A stretch of 64,000 nt of DNA from Tanypteryx hageni (taxonomy: Eukaryota; Arthropoda; Insecta; Odonata; Petaluridae), in assembly GCA_028673005.1 (NCBI GenBank), contig CM054116.1, forward strand, positions 73,235,315 through 73,299,314, written 5' to 3'. A program made the position numbers and the translations under genes. How positions within the stretch are numbered: the stretch's first letter is position 1; the number at the start of each line of letters is the position of its first letter. The notes beneath the pieces were generated by a model. It was given only the letters and a program-made list of their open reading frames with translations. It was not told the DNA's origin and searched no databases. This document shows, one piece after another, positions 1 to 12,636 of this stretch.

Positions 1-352
1 ATTTCTTACTGTTTTCGATATATCATTTGAATTATTTACTGTATATTTCTTCCTGTGTGAGAAAAAACATACCATATGTTATATTCATCGAATAGACTCA
101 CAATCAGATAAGACTTTTTTATGATACTGGCACGCGAAGAGGCAAATTTTGTCTTATGAAGGTAATTTTGGCACGCGAGCTAGAAAAGATTCGCCATCAC
201 TGGTAGACGATACGCGTACGCGCACACACACACGCTGTCATTCGTTGTATCTAATTTTTGCCGTTTCAGCTTCATATTTATCTTTCCGAACCTTACGGCA
301 ATCTCCTCTTCTCTAAACTACCAGCCTCCCTGCCGTCTGAATGGCGTCAATT
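1..352. other. Unassigned AT-rich DNA
   Basis: I see no gene here. A short alternating purine-pyrimidine run (CG/CA type) lies at about 213-234. The open frame that starts near 258 runs into the CT repeat and is not credible as coding sequence. Confidence 0.5.
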
Positions 353-358
353 ATCTCT

Positions 359-389
<31 letters not shown>

Positions 390-390
390 T
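353..390. repeat. (CT)n microsatellite
   Basis: An almost pure CT dinucleotide run of about 38 bp. It is followed by about 150 bp of pyrimidine-biased but non-repetitive sequence to about 545. Confidence 0.9.
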
Positions 391-686
391 TTGGCCTTCT
401 CCAAACAATCCGTTTTCTCCAGATTCCGCGATATGTCCTTTCCTTTCATTCAGCATACCTTCATATTGACCCGTCTCTCCCTTTCTTCATCCCTTCTTCT
501 CCCGCCTCTTTATCTCTCTTTCCCATTGCCTTCGCCCCTCGCCGAACCGCCGCCCCACGATTATAACTCAATAAATCTAATAACGAATTATCACTCTTCC
601 CTCAGGCTCTGAACGGTAAAAAGTAATCGGACATCGGTTTCCAGCAGTCGGGCGGTTATTTTTTTTTTGCTCGACGGTTTGTTTTT

Positions 687-1380
687 ACTTTCTCCATATG
701 CGTAGTATAGGGGAAAGTATTGTATTCATGAAAAAAATCGACTTCGAGATTTAAACGGAAATACACGTTTTGAGGTCCCCTGAACACGTTTTGACCATTT
801 TCTCGATGTCTGTGTGTATGTGATAGTTTTTTTGTGGGTGCTCTAACTCAAAAACTAATAATCGGATCAACGCGAAATTTTATATTTAACATTGTTATAA
901 AAGTCAGAAGAACTGATTAGTTTTTGGTAAAAATCGGTCGACCGGAAGTGGGTGTTTACTCTTGTCACTTATCCATTATTTTGAAATATTTGCTTTAATA
1001 TTTGATAATAGTAAAAATGTATTGGAATAAAAACTGTAGGAAATTTAATTTTCTACTACCTATGTTTGAAACATTTCCCCATATAATGCATTGTTTAAGA
1101 GATATATTATATTTTAGCTGCCACCACCACGCCACCTACCGACGACTATTGTTAACAGTTGACGCTTAATGACATCTTAGTAACACTCGTATTTCTTTTC
1201 TTAATTGTTGGAGCTTTGTGGATATATCCTATATCAGAAGGCTATGGTAGGAGTTTATTTCTGTTCTTTGTAGTCTAAAATTTTCACGCTGTTTCTTATA
1301 ATATTTATTATAGTCTAACCTATTTGGAATTTTTAGAAATATTACAGATATGGAGAGAGTCATTTGGTGGCCACATCAGG
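687..1380 (+). mobile_element. Helentron-like (HINE) dispersed repeat, copy 1
   Basis: One of four same-strand copies of a ~690-bp family (others start at 9065, 16822 and 26905). It opens with actttctccatatg and, just before its end, carries the inverted partner atatggagagagt. This is followed by a short hairpin (catttggtggccacat, one mismatch), then cagg and a T run. A 5' terminal motif with an inverted copy next to a 3' hairpin, plus T-rich insertion sites, is the layout described for Helentrons and their non-autonomous HINE/DINE-1 derivatives. There is no open frame. The family call is inference; the repeat itself is directly visible. Confidence 0.7.
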
Positions 1381-1894
1381 TTTTTTTCTGCCGTTTTGCT
1401 CGCTCGGTTTGATTTTCCACGTAACAATTACGGTGATTTGTATACATGGCGGAGGTTTCCCCCACGCGGGCGTAGACCTTTTTCGGGGAGGGGGGCTAGG
1501 TTTTCCCTCAAGGCAGTATTTCTTCCTGTCGGTGATGCGATCTTCGCAATGGGTTTTCCCCGCGTTTACGGCGGTTTATTTGCGCGTGGTACTACTACAC
1601 CCGTGGGTTGTTTTTTTATAGCGTTTATCGAGACAAACGAAACGTTTTTTTCCCTTTTCTAGCGCAACGGCGAGGAGTATGGGTTATTTACCAGAAAAAT
1701 CGCCGGTTTTGTTTCTTTTAATTACCTATCGGAATGCGGAATCCTTTGGGGATTCTTTCGCAACTTTTGTTAGCTTCTTCCGAATCTTGAAATCGGATTC
1801 GATTTTATTCATTCATCGTTTCACGAGACGGAATAAAAATTGATTGCATATTTATTGTTTCATGTTAGCGTAGCTCTATGGTAATACTTTCGAA
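1381..1894. other. Unassigned; GC-richer island at 1430-1670
   Basis: The segment between copy 1 and the hAT MITE contains a GC-rich stretch with two overlapping open frames of 85-112 codons. Neither resembles a known protein and they overlap in different frames, so I do not call a gene. Confidence 0.4.
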
Positions 1895-2375
1895 CAGTGT
1901 TTCTCAAATGGTGGGTCACAAGTACTCTTCGCTAAGGCAAGTGATCATATTCCGATTTAAAGATTCCTGATGGCTTTAATTTATCGATGTTTTGTTAAAA
2001 AAATAAAGAAAATTCTGCAGCTTATCAACGTACATTTTTTTAACAAATGAGTTATTTTTATGCGATAAAAACAAACAAGAAATTATATCTCAATAGTGAT
2101 TAGTACTTAAAAAATTAAACTATACGCCACATATTGTCTGAATGTTTTTATACACATACGTGGTTGTAAATAAAATAATTTATAGCGCTAACCTAGTATT
2201 TATAAAAAGCACAAAATAAAAACACTCTTATTATTAATTTATTTATCATCGTTATCGCCCCCTTGTATAGAGAAAACTGGACTGTTATTTTTACCTCTTC
2301 AATATTCTCGGGGGGTCACGGCGGTCAAACAACTGCGCGGAGGGGTCTCCTGACGAATCTGCCTGAGAACCACTG
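1895..2375. mobile_element. Non-autonomous hAT element (MITE), 481 bp
   Basis: The left end cagtgtttctcaaa and right end tgagaaccactg form hAT-type inverted termini. The element is flanked by 8-bp duplications ctttcgaa (1887-1894) and ctttggaa (2376-2383), 7/8 identical; 8 bp is the diagnostic hAT target-site length. The interior is AT-rich and non-coding, so movement would have needed transposase from another copy. Confidence 0.8.
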
Positions 2376-4512
2376 CTTTGGAAAACTTACCGTAGTCTTT
2401 GGGCGTTGGAAAATTCATAATCTGTGATCGAGAATGTTATCGACATCGCTATTTTAAAGACGTTTTAATGAAGTTCGCTTGAAAAACCGAATTTTTAAAC
2501 TTTTAAGATGTGCAAATTTTACATCGTAGTTTTTCTGAATCGAGATAGCCGTGTCACTTTTTTGTTAGATTTATTATCCCTATTATGTTTTGCTCAGGTT
2601 ATTCGTACAAGTAGGGTGCGAATACTCGTAATTCGTCCAGAAACACTATCCTGTAGTTATCTTATTTCTAAATAAAAAATAATTTTAAAAGTAGTTTAAA
2701 GTTGTTCCCATCTTAAAAATCCAATAATATTGCCCTGTGAAAAACATATTGCGACAAAAATCTTCTTAGTTAAGATGTTAATTAAATATAATTCGTGCCA
2801 TATTGTTTGGTAAAAAGGATTAATAATATTCACTCCTGTGCTTGCTATGGAAAAGAAGTGATATTTTAACGTTCTTTGTGGTTTAAAATTAAATGCGTCG
2901 CCCGCCGTAAAATTCCACGTCCCCGGCATTCCCTTTTTCGCATCACGCATGCGAACGTGTTGAGCGAGAGGAAACTTGTGAAGCTACCACCTAGTCGAAT
3001 TGTTCGCCCCGTTAAACCGAGTTCGAAAATCCGAAGAAATAACAATCGCTTTTTACATCGCGTGAATATAATCTGCGGTGCCGATATACTTTCGGTTACA
3101 AATAACGATTTTTCCCATGCATCGTTATCAATTTTCCTTTTAATTTTGCCACCCATCCCCTCCTTGACGCTCATTTTGCATTGTTCGCGCCATGAGGCGT
3201 GTACCCCGCAAGCGTACGACAACAGAAGAAATTTGCTTTATCAGTAGATGTTTGAAGATTATATTGGGGAAAAATATAACCAAGAATTTCATTTGGACGT
3301 GTTCCGCTGGTAGTAAACGGGTATCACTTGGCTTTGGAGTGATAGAATTTTTAAATTTCAAACGGTTGAACTTCGAAGTACATGCATTTTGTTGCCAGAA
3401 AAGATGTGTATTTTGTAATAAAATCAAAATATTAAAATTATGAAAATTGTTAGTGAAACGGTTCACCGAGAGCGGGGATATTTTTTTTAATGGGAGCTTC
3501 GTTACCGAGTACACATAAGAGTACATCTCTCGTAAATATTTCATCGCTTGTTTCAAAAACCCAAAATGCCTTCAGAGTGCATGTCGCAGAAAAGCGAAAT
3601 AATCGCGTACGCCGTTTGCGTTTTAATGTATGCTTTCGGACTCTTTTCCGCCGCAGAACGAAACGTTGTGTGAGGGAGGGAGATGGAGACAGCACTTTCA
3701 CTCTCTCTCCCCCTTCTTTCTCTCCTCACTATTCCTATTCAACCCTCCCTCTCCCACCCCTTTTCTCTCTCGCCCAGGCGACAGATTTACGCCCCCATCT
3801 CGCACATTTCCCTTCGCGTCGACATTCCATCGCTTTTCTCCGATCACTTTATGCGCGCATGTATTACGCGTCGCGATAAGGACTCCTACGTAAAGCCGAG
3901 AGAGCGCGCGCGCGCGCCAAAATAAAAGATGAAGAACGTTCTCTTCTTTTCCTCCCTAAACGCTTTTGTTTTTATCTCTCCTCTCAGTCCTTTCGCGCCA
4001 AAATGGAGGCGTTAGTTTTTTTTTACTCGATCGTTTAGCCCGTCGCGGTATTTTTATCGTCTTTCATTTTAACCCCCTTTTGTCTCTCGTGTGAAGTCTT
4101 TTGCGTCATTCCTCGTCTGATCCACAGTTTTGGGAGTCCCTCGTTACCTCGCTATCTCTTCTCAACCGGCTCCTCACTCTTTCTCTCACTCTCTCTATGC
4201 CTCCTATCGCCACTCAACCCGTAACCTTCCATGTATCTCCTTCTCTCTCCTTTTTATAATCCCTCTATGCCGCTCGCTCTATACGTTTCTCTCTCTCCAT
4301 TTCTCTGTCTCTCTCTCTCTCTCCACTTCTATCTCTTATGTTCTCTCCCCTTTAAGCCAACTCACGGAATAAGGGAGGCCACCGAGATCCTCTCTCCCCG
4401 TGTTTGCCTTGTATCCTTTTGGGAGCACGGGGATGGGGTAAAAAACATCCTGGTATCTTCCAGCCACATCCTACAGTTTAGAGCCCGCCAGTGGACCACT
4501 TCAACCTCGGCT
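2376..4512. other. Unassigned DNA with pyrimidine tracts and a (GC)n run
   Basis: Short overlapping open frames on both strands (2866-3890) show no recognisable domain. Pyrimidine-rich tracts lie at about 3690-3790 and 4180-4350. A 14-bp GC alternation at 3904-3917 could adopt Z-form DNA. I see no RNA gene. Confidence 0.4.
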
Positions 4513-5056
4513 TAACTCCTCTCTCTCTCTCCCCCTCTCCCTCCCCCCTCTCTCCCCCCTCCCTCCTCTCCCTCCCCCTCTCTCTCCCCCCTCCCTCCTC
4601 TCCCTCCCCCTCTCTCTCCCCTCTCTCTCCCCTCTCTCCCCCTCCCCCCTCTCCCTCCCCCCTTTTCTCCTCCCTCTATCCCCCCTTTCCCCCTTCCCCC
4701 CCCTCTCTCCTCCCTCTATCCCCCTTTCTCCCCTCTTTCTCCCCCCCTCTCTTCCCCTTTCTCTCCCCTCTCCCCTTCCCCCTTTCTCTCCCCCCTCCCC
4801 CCCTTATCTCCCCCCTCCCCCCCTCTCTCCCCCTCCCCCCTCTCCCACTCCCCCTTTCTCCCCCCTTTCTCCCCCCTTTCTCCCCCCTTTCTCTCTCCCC
4901 TTTTCTCTCAACCCTCTTTCTCTCCCCTCTTTCTCTCCCCCCTTTCTCTCCCCCCTTTCTCTCCCCCTTTCTCTCCCCCTCCTCTTTCTTCCCCCCTCTT
5001 TCTCTTCCTCCATCCTTTCTCTTCCTTTCTCATTCTTCCTCTCTCTCTCCCTCTTT
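4513..5056. repeat. C-rich polypyrimidine array
   Basis: About 540 bp made of C and T with almost no purine, C-rich (CCCTCTC, CCCCCTTT blocks). The purine-only complement gives long spurious open frames on both strands. Length and composition would favour triplex (H-DNA) structure and replication slippage. Confidence 0.9.
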
Positions 5057-7649
5057 GGAATCATAGAAAATGGGGTAGATAGGTTCGGGTGGGAAGGAGG
5101 GCAGGGGCAGGAGATGTAGCGAGTTTAATCCGGAAGTAAGTGATGATAAGCGTGGCGTATATGCTTAAACGATGACTATTTAAAAAGGCTGCGGGAATTC
5201 TCTCTTCCGCGGTTTTGAAATCGGCCGTTTTGTGTGCGTAAAGAAGCTTGTTCAGCAAAATGTTTGTTATTTTATTTTTTAAAGGTTTCCATCCCCCGGT
5301 AGGTTGGTAAATATTTGAAAATATTTAACCTTTTACAAACTTCCCATTCTAGAAGAGCTTTGAACGGATAATAATTAACTGTGGCCGAGTTCAACTATGC
5401 CGGGCTCACTCGACTAAATTGAATTGGAATGGAGATGGAAAGAATTTCGTGTAGACGCGCCATTGCTTGAAAGAATGATTATCTGTACGCGTCACGGTTT
5501 GATGGAATTTGATTTATTTCAGTCAGCGGAATTCGATTTGGAAGTAAAGTGCGAAAAAATGCGTGAAAAGTTTTTCTTTCATCTATTCGGTATCACGCCC
5601 GACATCATTATGCACCTGTTTTCTTGTCAAAAATATTCCATCGAATTTTTAGGGGCTGAATATTTTCATCCGTGATCCCGTGATAAAAAGGTGGATATGA
5701 CGAGTGCAACGGGCAAACACTTGGATCTTGTATGTATGGAATATACGCTCATATATTTCAAAGCAAACTCTGGTGACGAAATCCTCAGCCCGAGTTCTCG
5801 TTGATTTAAGAGTAGATGCAGGAAAGACTTCATCTTCTTGTTCTAGCATTATTTTTAGCGTTCGATCTTTTGCGAAAAATGGAAGCGTTATCGCTTCATT
5901 CCACAAGTATTATGGTTTGTTTATTTTACCGAAATAGATAATTTGTTCAACTAACCGTGAGCTTGCTTCCGGGAACATTTCTTTATGGAGGTTCCCAGAA
6001 TGCACGGCGCAGTTTGGAAACATTCCAAAATGAAGTGGCACGGTTTTTAAATGATGCTGCAAAATGGCATGCATCCTCCATCAGAAGTTATTCTTGGCTG
6101 GTGCGGTTTTGTCGAAGACCTTGACATTGCAATACAGGATGACGTATGCCATCGCAGGATCATTTGTTTGCTCTATGTTTCTTATGTGTGTTGCGAAATA
6201 TTAGCCTCTCTATTGAATTTGTTCTATGTTAACTTTATAATCTCGACACTCGAATAAATTTTCCCATTAACCTCAAAATGGCTGGTGTAAGCGTCAATAT
6301 TCAAAGACATTAATTTTTCTAGTTAAATATAAGTTGATGTATTAATATATTGCCTTAGATATTTATTTTGGAGCATACAAAAGGCTCTTTCCTGATTTCT
6401 TAGGTGGTGCTTTATCTTAAAATTTCTCATTGTGGCGTACATTATTTTCATCGATAGTGGAGATTCCGATGGCGAACTGGAACTAATTTTATTTTGTCAT
6501 ATTTCTCTCGTGAGAAGCAAATTGTGCGTGCAGAAAATCCTGTCATTTTCGGCCATAACATGGCGAAACGATGCATTTGGCGTTCCCAGCTATGTACGGA
6601 ATGTTCTTCGTACCGTCTTTTTTTAAGGCACGGTAGAATTTTACTTCTTGTCTGAAAAACTTGGCATAATTTATGCTTAATGCCGACGTTTATGGCGGTT
6701 TTTTTTATCACGTTAAACCTTGTATTGTTTCGAGTTTTTCTGCGCTATCCTTTCATCAAACAGTTCGAGTGTTCCGGATTTTAAGCAACGATTGAAACGT
6801 TCAAATGAACAATTTCCAGACTATATTTTTAGCGAATTTAGTAATGGATAAAAATATTTACCTTTTAGGAATATTTTCGGATCGGATAGTACGCTCCATA
6901 CACGTTTGTATAGATTTTATTCATCTGACATACCCACATAAAGTTGGACAACGTTTTTTGCTGGAAGGGAAGCGATTAAAAGTGAACAATATTTTACTTT
7001 GCGTCAAAGGTGAACGTGCGACCTAAGTTATCTCGCAAAATTTGTTCCTCGAAGGAAAGATTATTTTTTTCTCGGTTCGCCCGCAGAAGGGAGCGTCTTC
7101 ATAAAAGGATTTACTCTCCCAACACGCCTTAATTTTCTTGGGAACGTTATGTGATCGTGCCATCTTACCACGTGTCACATACGTAACATCTCGAGTCGTC
7201 ACCGGAGGGAAAGAGAGAGAGAGAGATATGTGCCCGTGAAGTCGACCTTTATTTTTTTTTAGTATGAAAAATGCTCTGGCATTAGCTCTCTCCCAGCGTC
7301 TACGGAAGGTGACTACGTGTTTCCGGTTTTCTTTTTAACGTTCACATTTTCGCCTTCTCGGCCTTAGAATTCCCTCTCACTTCCTTTTTCGTTTCCCGCC
7401 GGGACGTGAGGACGCTTTTCCATTCTATCGCTCTCTCAATCCCTCGCCTCGAGATGGAGGAAGTCTTCTCCCGCGAGAGTGAAAGGAGTCCATATGAAGA
7501 TAGAGAGGTAGAGAGAATATAGGATTGTATTTTGGAGCGTCCCTTTGTTATCTCTTGAGTCGCTCCGGGCTCTTTCGTCTTTCCATTTTAAAACCAATCA
7601 CTCATGTCCTATTCTTCGGATCCCGTCCGCTCTGCGTTTACCGCCGTTC
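5057..7649. other. Unassigned DNA, no gene recognised
   Basis: Mixed-composition sequence with scattered open frames of 60-87 codons on both strands, none recognisable. A short GA run is at about 7211-7225. I found no tRNA-like element or inverted-repeat element. Confidence 0.4.
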
Positions 7650-8620
7650 TCTCTCTCTACATTTCTCACTCCACATCTCTCTCTCCGTCTCTCTCTCTCT
7701 CTCTCTACACTCTCTCCACATCTCTCTCCCTCTACATCACTCTCTCCACATCTCTCTCCCTCTCTCTCTACATCTCTCACTCCACATCTCTCTCTCCCTC
7801 TCTCTCCCTCTCTCTCTCTCCCCCTCTTCTTCCCTCTCTCTCTCCCTCTCTCTCTCCCCCTCTCTCTCTCCCCCTCTCCCTCCCTCTCTCTCCCTCCCTC
7901 ATTCTCCCTCCCTCTCCCTCCCTCATTCTCCCTCTCTCTCTCTCTCCCTCCCTCTCTCTCCCTCCCTCTCTCTCCCTCCCTCTCTCTCCCTCCCTCTCTC
8001 TCCCTCCCTCTCTCTCCATCTCTCTCCCTCCCTCTCCTTCCCTCTCCCTCTCTCTCTCCTTCTCTTCCCCCCCCTCTCTCTCTCTCTCCACATCTCTCTC
8101 CACATCTCTCTCTCCACGTCTCTCTCTTTCCACGTCTCTCTCTCTCCACATCTCTCTCTCTCCACATCTCTCTCTCCACATCTCTCTCTCTCTCCACATC
8201 TCTCTCTCTCTCCACATCTCTCTCTCTCCACATCTCTCTCTCCACATCTCTCTCTCCACATCTCTCTCTCCACATCTCTCTCTTTCCACATCTCTCTCTA
8301 CACATCTCTCTCTACACATCTCTCTCTCCCTCCCTCCTCATCTCTCTCTCTCCACATCTCTCTCTCCCTCCTCATCCATCTCTCCCTCCTCATCCATCTC
8401 TCCCTCCTCATTTATCTCTTTACATCTCTCTCTCCCTCATCTATCTCTTCACATCTCTCTTCACATCTCTCTCTCCCTCCTCATCTCTTTCTCTCCACAT
8501 CTCTCTCTCCCTCCTCATCTCTCTCTCCCTACTCATCTATCTCTCCACATCTCTTTCCCTCCTGTCTTTCTCCCTCTCTACATTTCGCTCTCTCTCTCCC
8601 TCTCATCTCTCTCTCCTCGC
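7650..8620. repeat. CT array with CACATCTCTCTC register
   Basis: Nearly 1 kb of pyrimidine repeat. The first half is CTCTCCCTCC-type. From about 8085 the array changes to 12-16-bp units containing one CACAT per unit (unit about cacatctctctctc), then to CTCCTCATC units near 8330-8560. Units differ by CT dinucleotide steps, suggesting slippage. The long open frames across it on both strands are artefacts of the periodic sequence. Confidence 0.92.
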
Positions 8621-9064
8621 CTTGCTTCCATTGCCGAGAACCCGAACTCCCCGTCTATTATTATTGTACCTCCTTTGACACCTCCATATTTCATCCAGTG
8701 CTCTCGCTAACTCATTTTTGGGAAATAAAAAGTCATGCCAAAATAGTTGAAATTACAAAATGCGTAGGTACGTAAATACACGTGTCCGCAGTAACCTCTC
8801 GGCCCATTATGAGGGCTACGTTCCGGGAAAAAAACTTGGTGGATTTATCTTAGGAAAGTTATGATTACATTTAGGTTCGAAATGGAATCTTATGTAAAAT
8901 TATATCCAAAATTGGAACATTTTCAGCTGGTAAAAAAGTATGTTTTTCTTTAATAAATGAAATTATAGCATTTAAAATTAATTTATAATCCATCTATAGC
9001 ATTATATAACATATCCTATAACGTTATAGAATGTTTTATTAGGGAATTTCATTTTTCCATTTTT
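8621..9064. other. Unassigned AT-rich DNA
   Basis: No gene or element is recognised between the CT array and Helentron-like copy 2. Confidence 0.4.
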
Positions 9065-9756
9065 ACTTTCTCCATATACGTAGTATATTGTAAGTATTGT
9101 ATTCATGAAAAAAATTCGACTTCGAGATTTCAACGGAAATACACGTTTTGAGGTCCCCTGAATACGTTTTGACCATTTTATCGATGATGTGTGTGTATGT
9201 GATAGCTTTTTTGTGGATGCTGTAACTCAAAAACTATTAATCACGTCAACACGAAATTTTATATTTAACATTTATATAAAAATCAGAAAAACTGATTAGT
9301 TTTTGGTAAAAATTGGTCAACCGGAAGTGGGTGTTTACTATTGTCACTTATCCGTTATTTTGAAATATTTGCTTTAATATTTGATAAATGTAAAAATGTA
9401 TTGGAATAAAAACTGTAGGAAATTTAATTTTCTACTACCTATGTTTGAAACATTTCCCCATATAATGCATTGTTTAAGAGATATATTCTTAGCTGCTACC
9501 ACCACGCCACCTACCGACGACTAATGTTAACAATTGACGCTTAGTTACGTCTTAGTAACACTCCTTTTCTTTTGTTAATTGCTGGAGCTTTGTGGCTATA
9601 TCCAATATCAGAAGGCTATGGTGTGAGTTTATTTCTGTTCTTTGTCAAGTATAAAATTTTCCCGCAGTTTCTTAAAATATTTATTATTTTGTAACCTATT
9701 TGGAATTTTTAGAAATATTAAAAATATGGATAAAGTCATGTGGTGGCCACATCAGA
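9065..9756 (+). mobile_element. Helentron-like (HINE) dispersed repeat, copy 2
   Basis: This copy aligns along its whole length with those at 687, 16822 and 26905. It starts actttctccatatacg and ends with atatggataaagt, a perfect 6-bp-stem hairpin (atgtgg-tgg-ccacat) and caga followed by a T run. It is non-coding and has the best-preserved 3' hairpin of the four. The same-strand orientation of all four copies may be chance. Confidence 0.7.
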
Positions 9757-10094
9757 TTTTTTCTCTTTATTATACTTAACTCTCGATTGTGAAGGGTCAA
9801 TAAGAGCCATTAATTTTTACTGTCTACGAGGCTAATCATTGCAAAGTAACAGCCATATGCTAGTACTGTAAAATTAGTGAAAATGTAACAAGTAGTTCTG
9901 GAAAGAACAGATTCGCCTACTTTCCTTTCAATACAATTTTAATATATCACAAGTAGGGATGCACACAGGTTCCCCGTGGTACAGAAGTGCTTTTCGTCAA
10001 ATTCGCCGTAGTATAATCGTATACTGATGTATTTGCTTTGAAATCAGAAAATTATTTTTCCTTATATATTTTGATAGCCCAAATTCTTTGATCC
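9757..10094. other. Unassigned AT-rich spacer
   Basis: Lies between Helentron-like copy 2 and the tandem repeat. A stretch near 10000 (gtgcttttcg) resembles one hairpin arm of the repeat fragment at 15.9 kb, so this may be a decayed part of the same family. Confidence 0.35.
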
Positions 10095-10299
10095 GTTCTA
10101 AGCATATTCATCTCGTTATGCCATTCTATACTCGCCTTACAAACGAAATTTCTTTGAAATCCATTAAGCCAATGCCTTCCAAATTCATAGTTACAGAAAA
10201 ATTCTAACCTTGATATTATGGTAGCCCTGTTTAGTCGACCCAGTTAAAATATGACATTTTGGTTATTTATATGAAGATTAAATATACTATATTTAGTTG

Positions 10300-12636
10300 T
10301 AGTGACTAATACATGGTTCAAAAACCATAAACGAAGGTTATACACATGGAAAAGCCCAGGAGATAGAATGAGATGCCAAATAGATTACATCCTTGTAAAA
10401 CAAAGATTCAGGAACAGTATAAAGAACGCCAAGGCATTTCAAGGAGCGGACATTGATTCAGATCACAGCCTTCTAATACTTGACGTGAGTACAAAGCTCA
10501 AACAAATAAGAAAAACGAGAAGAGAAAGACAGACCTGGGACCTAGAAAAACTGAAAGAAAGGCAGGATGTAGTCAGCATGAAGTTGGAAGATAACCTAAG
10601 AAAGTTGGAAAACAAACCGAAGACCGTTGATATAGAATGGGATGAAATTAAAACCAGTATCAAGGATACCTTGGATAAAGAGATTGGAAAACAAGAGAAG
10701 AAAATCAGAAAACCATGGATCACGAAGGAAATGCTGGAGAAAATGGATGAGAGACGAAAATGGAAAAACGTTAACAGTGAAGAAGGTAGAGCCAACTATA
10801 GGCGTATAAACAATGAGTTGAGAAGGGTAACAGATAAAGCTAGAGAAAATTGGATAAAAGGAAAATGTGATGAAATAGAACAAATGGAGAAGTTAGGACG
10901 GTACGATATGATGTACACTAGAGCACTCGAGTTAGAAGATAAGAAATCTAATGGAATTCGTGGTATGGGAATTATGAATACGGATGGGAAGATAGTCTCA
11001 GAAACAAAGGATGTAGCACAGGTATGGGAAGACTACATTAAGGAATTATACAGCAAACAAGCAGAAGCGGCAAAAATAGAACTGGAAGATGAGGAAAACA
11101 TTGAAGAAGACAACTTAGGACCAAGTATTATGGAGAGCGAAGTAGAAAAAACGATAGTGGAACTATAAAAGGGGAAAGCCACGGGCAGCGATGGAATACC
11201 GGCTGAGATACTTAAAGTCATGGGATCAGAAGGACTAAAAGCGATCACAAAATTAATTTATAAGATTTACGACACGAGAGAGTGGCCTCGGGATTTCCTA
11301 GAAGTAACAATGATCCTCTAAAGAAGAAGCCAAAGGCAATGCAGTGTAAAGATTACAGAACGATAAGCCTTCTGTCACACACATCGAAGATCATCACGAG
11401 GATTCTTAATCAAAGGCTGGATAAAAAGGCAGAAGAAATACTAGGGGAATATCAATTCGGTTTCAGAAAAGGACGAGGAACTAGAGATGCTATAGGAGTA
11501 GTTAGAATCATATCAGAAAGGGCAATAGAGTCCAGCCAAGATATCTGTGCATGTTTCGTAGACTGGCAGAAGGCCTTTGATAGAGTAAATTGGGTAATGT
11601 TGATGAAGACATTAAAGGATATAGGTGTAGACTGGAGAGACAGGAGACTGATTAGGAATCTATATGTGAATCAAGTTGTAAAGGTCAGGTTTGAGAATGT
11701 GGACACCTGCGGAATAAATATCGGTAGAGGAGTAAGACAAGGCTGCTGCCTATCGCCAACCCTATTCAATATATATGGAGAAAGTCTAATGCAAGAAGCT
11801 TTAGAAGGCACAGGGGATTTCAAAATTGGAGGAAGGATTATAAGAACAGTAAAATACGCAGATGATCAAGTACTTCTAGCAAGAAAGGAAGAGGAGCTAC
11901 AAAAAATGATAAATAGACTAGTGATAACAGGTAGGAAATACGGTATGGAAATAAATACAGAAAAATCCAAGGTCATTCGAATATCGGATAAAAAAGAGAA
12001 TCTGAACATAAGTATTGGGGGAAAGCCTTTAGAACAAGTTTCAGAATATAAATACCTTGGAAGCATCATAACATGAGAGGCAAAATGTACGGATGAGATC
12101 AGAACTAGAATAGGAAAAGCATAAGCGGCTTTCAGGAGAAAGAAACAACTACTTACAGGGAATATAAGGGAAGATATCCGCAAGAAGTTGATAAAATGCT
12201 ATGTATGGAGTATAGCATTGTATGGGGCAGAAACATGGACGCTAAGGAAAAATGTCATCAAATACTTGGAAAGCTTTGAAATGTGGACTTGGAGGAGAAT
12301 GCTGAAGATAAAATGGACAGATAAGATGAAAAACGATGAAGTGCTACGAAGAATAGGAGAGAAGCGAATGATTATACAGACTATCAGAAAGAGGAAGGCT
12401 AACTGGGTTGGACATTACCTGAGGAGAGAGAGTATGATTAAGATGTGCTAGAAGGAAAACTAGATGGAAAAAGGGAAAGAGGTAGGAAAAGATTTCAGCT
12501 GATAGACGATTTGAAAGGGAAAGAGAGTTATCAAGATTTGAAGAGGACAGCGGAAAATAGGAGTATATGGAGAACCAGGTTTAACCAAGAATAATCACGG
12601 ACCTGTCTACGGACAGACTACCTATGATGATGATGA
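10300..12636 (+). mobile_element. 5'-truncated non-LTR retrotransposon (LINE, RTE-like)
   Basis: It begins inside the C-terminal part of an APE-type endonuclease and runs through a complete reverse transcriptase core to a very short 3' UTR (about 40 bp). It ends in a (gat)n microsatellite tail at 12622-12636. A short tail of repeats instead of poly(A) is usual for RTE-type LINEs. The flanks share atttagtt (about 10291-10298, and directly after the tail), a likely target-site duplication. The copy is dead (see the pseudogene entry) and lies in a unit of the local tandem repeat. Confidence 0.88.
10302..12594 (+). pseudogene. LINE endonuclease-reverse transcriptase, broken
   Basis: The protein would nick target DNA and copy its own RNA into it. 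Visible parts: the endonuclease end with QIDYILV and DIDSDHSLLI (conserved SDH), a charged linker, then RT blocks GFRKGRGTRDA, FVDWQKAFDRVNW (catalytic Asp), GVRQGCCLSPTLFN and KYADDQVLLA (YADD active site). The C-terminal region contains ALYGAETWTL, MWTWRRMLKI and KANWVGHYLRR, as in RTE-like and 'craniofacial development protein 2'-type LINEs. Lesions: TAA at 11166, a 1-nt frameshift near 11315, TGA at 12074, TAA at 12121, a 1-nt frameshift near 12440; the native stop is at 12592. The N-terminal endonuclease is missing. Both YADD aspartates remain, so decay looks fairly recent. Clade assignment is from memory of motifs, not a search. Confidence 0.88.

Noticed and set aside
2866..3890. Several 80-138-codon open frames overlapping on both strands
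   Set aside because: No recognisable domain, no splice context, and mutual overlap in opposite directions.
7525..8775. 416-codon open frame and overlapping long frames on both strands in the CT array
   Set aside because: Translation is Ser/Leu/Pro (or Arg/Glu/Gly) periodicity of a microsatellite; all frames are open at once. The same applies to 4491-5066, 20324-21537, 29290-29975, 55035-55679 and 61732-62665.
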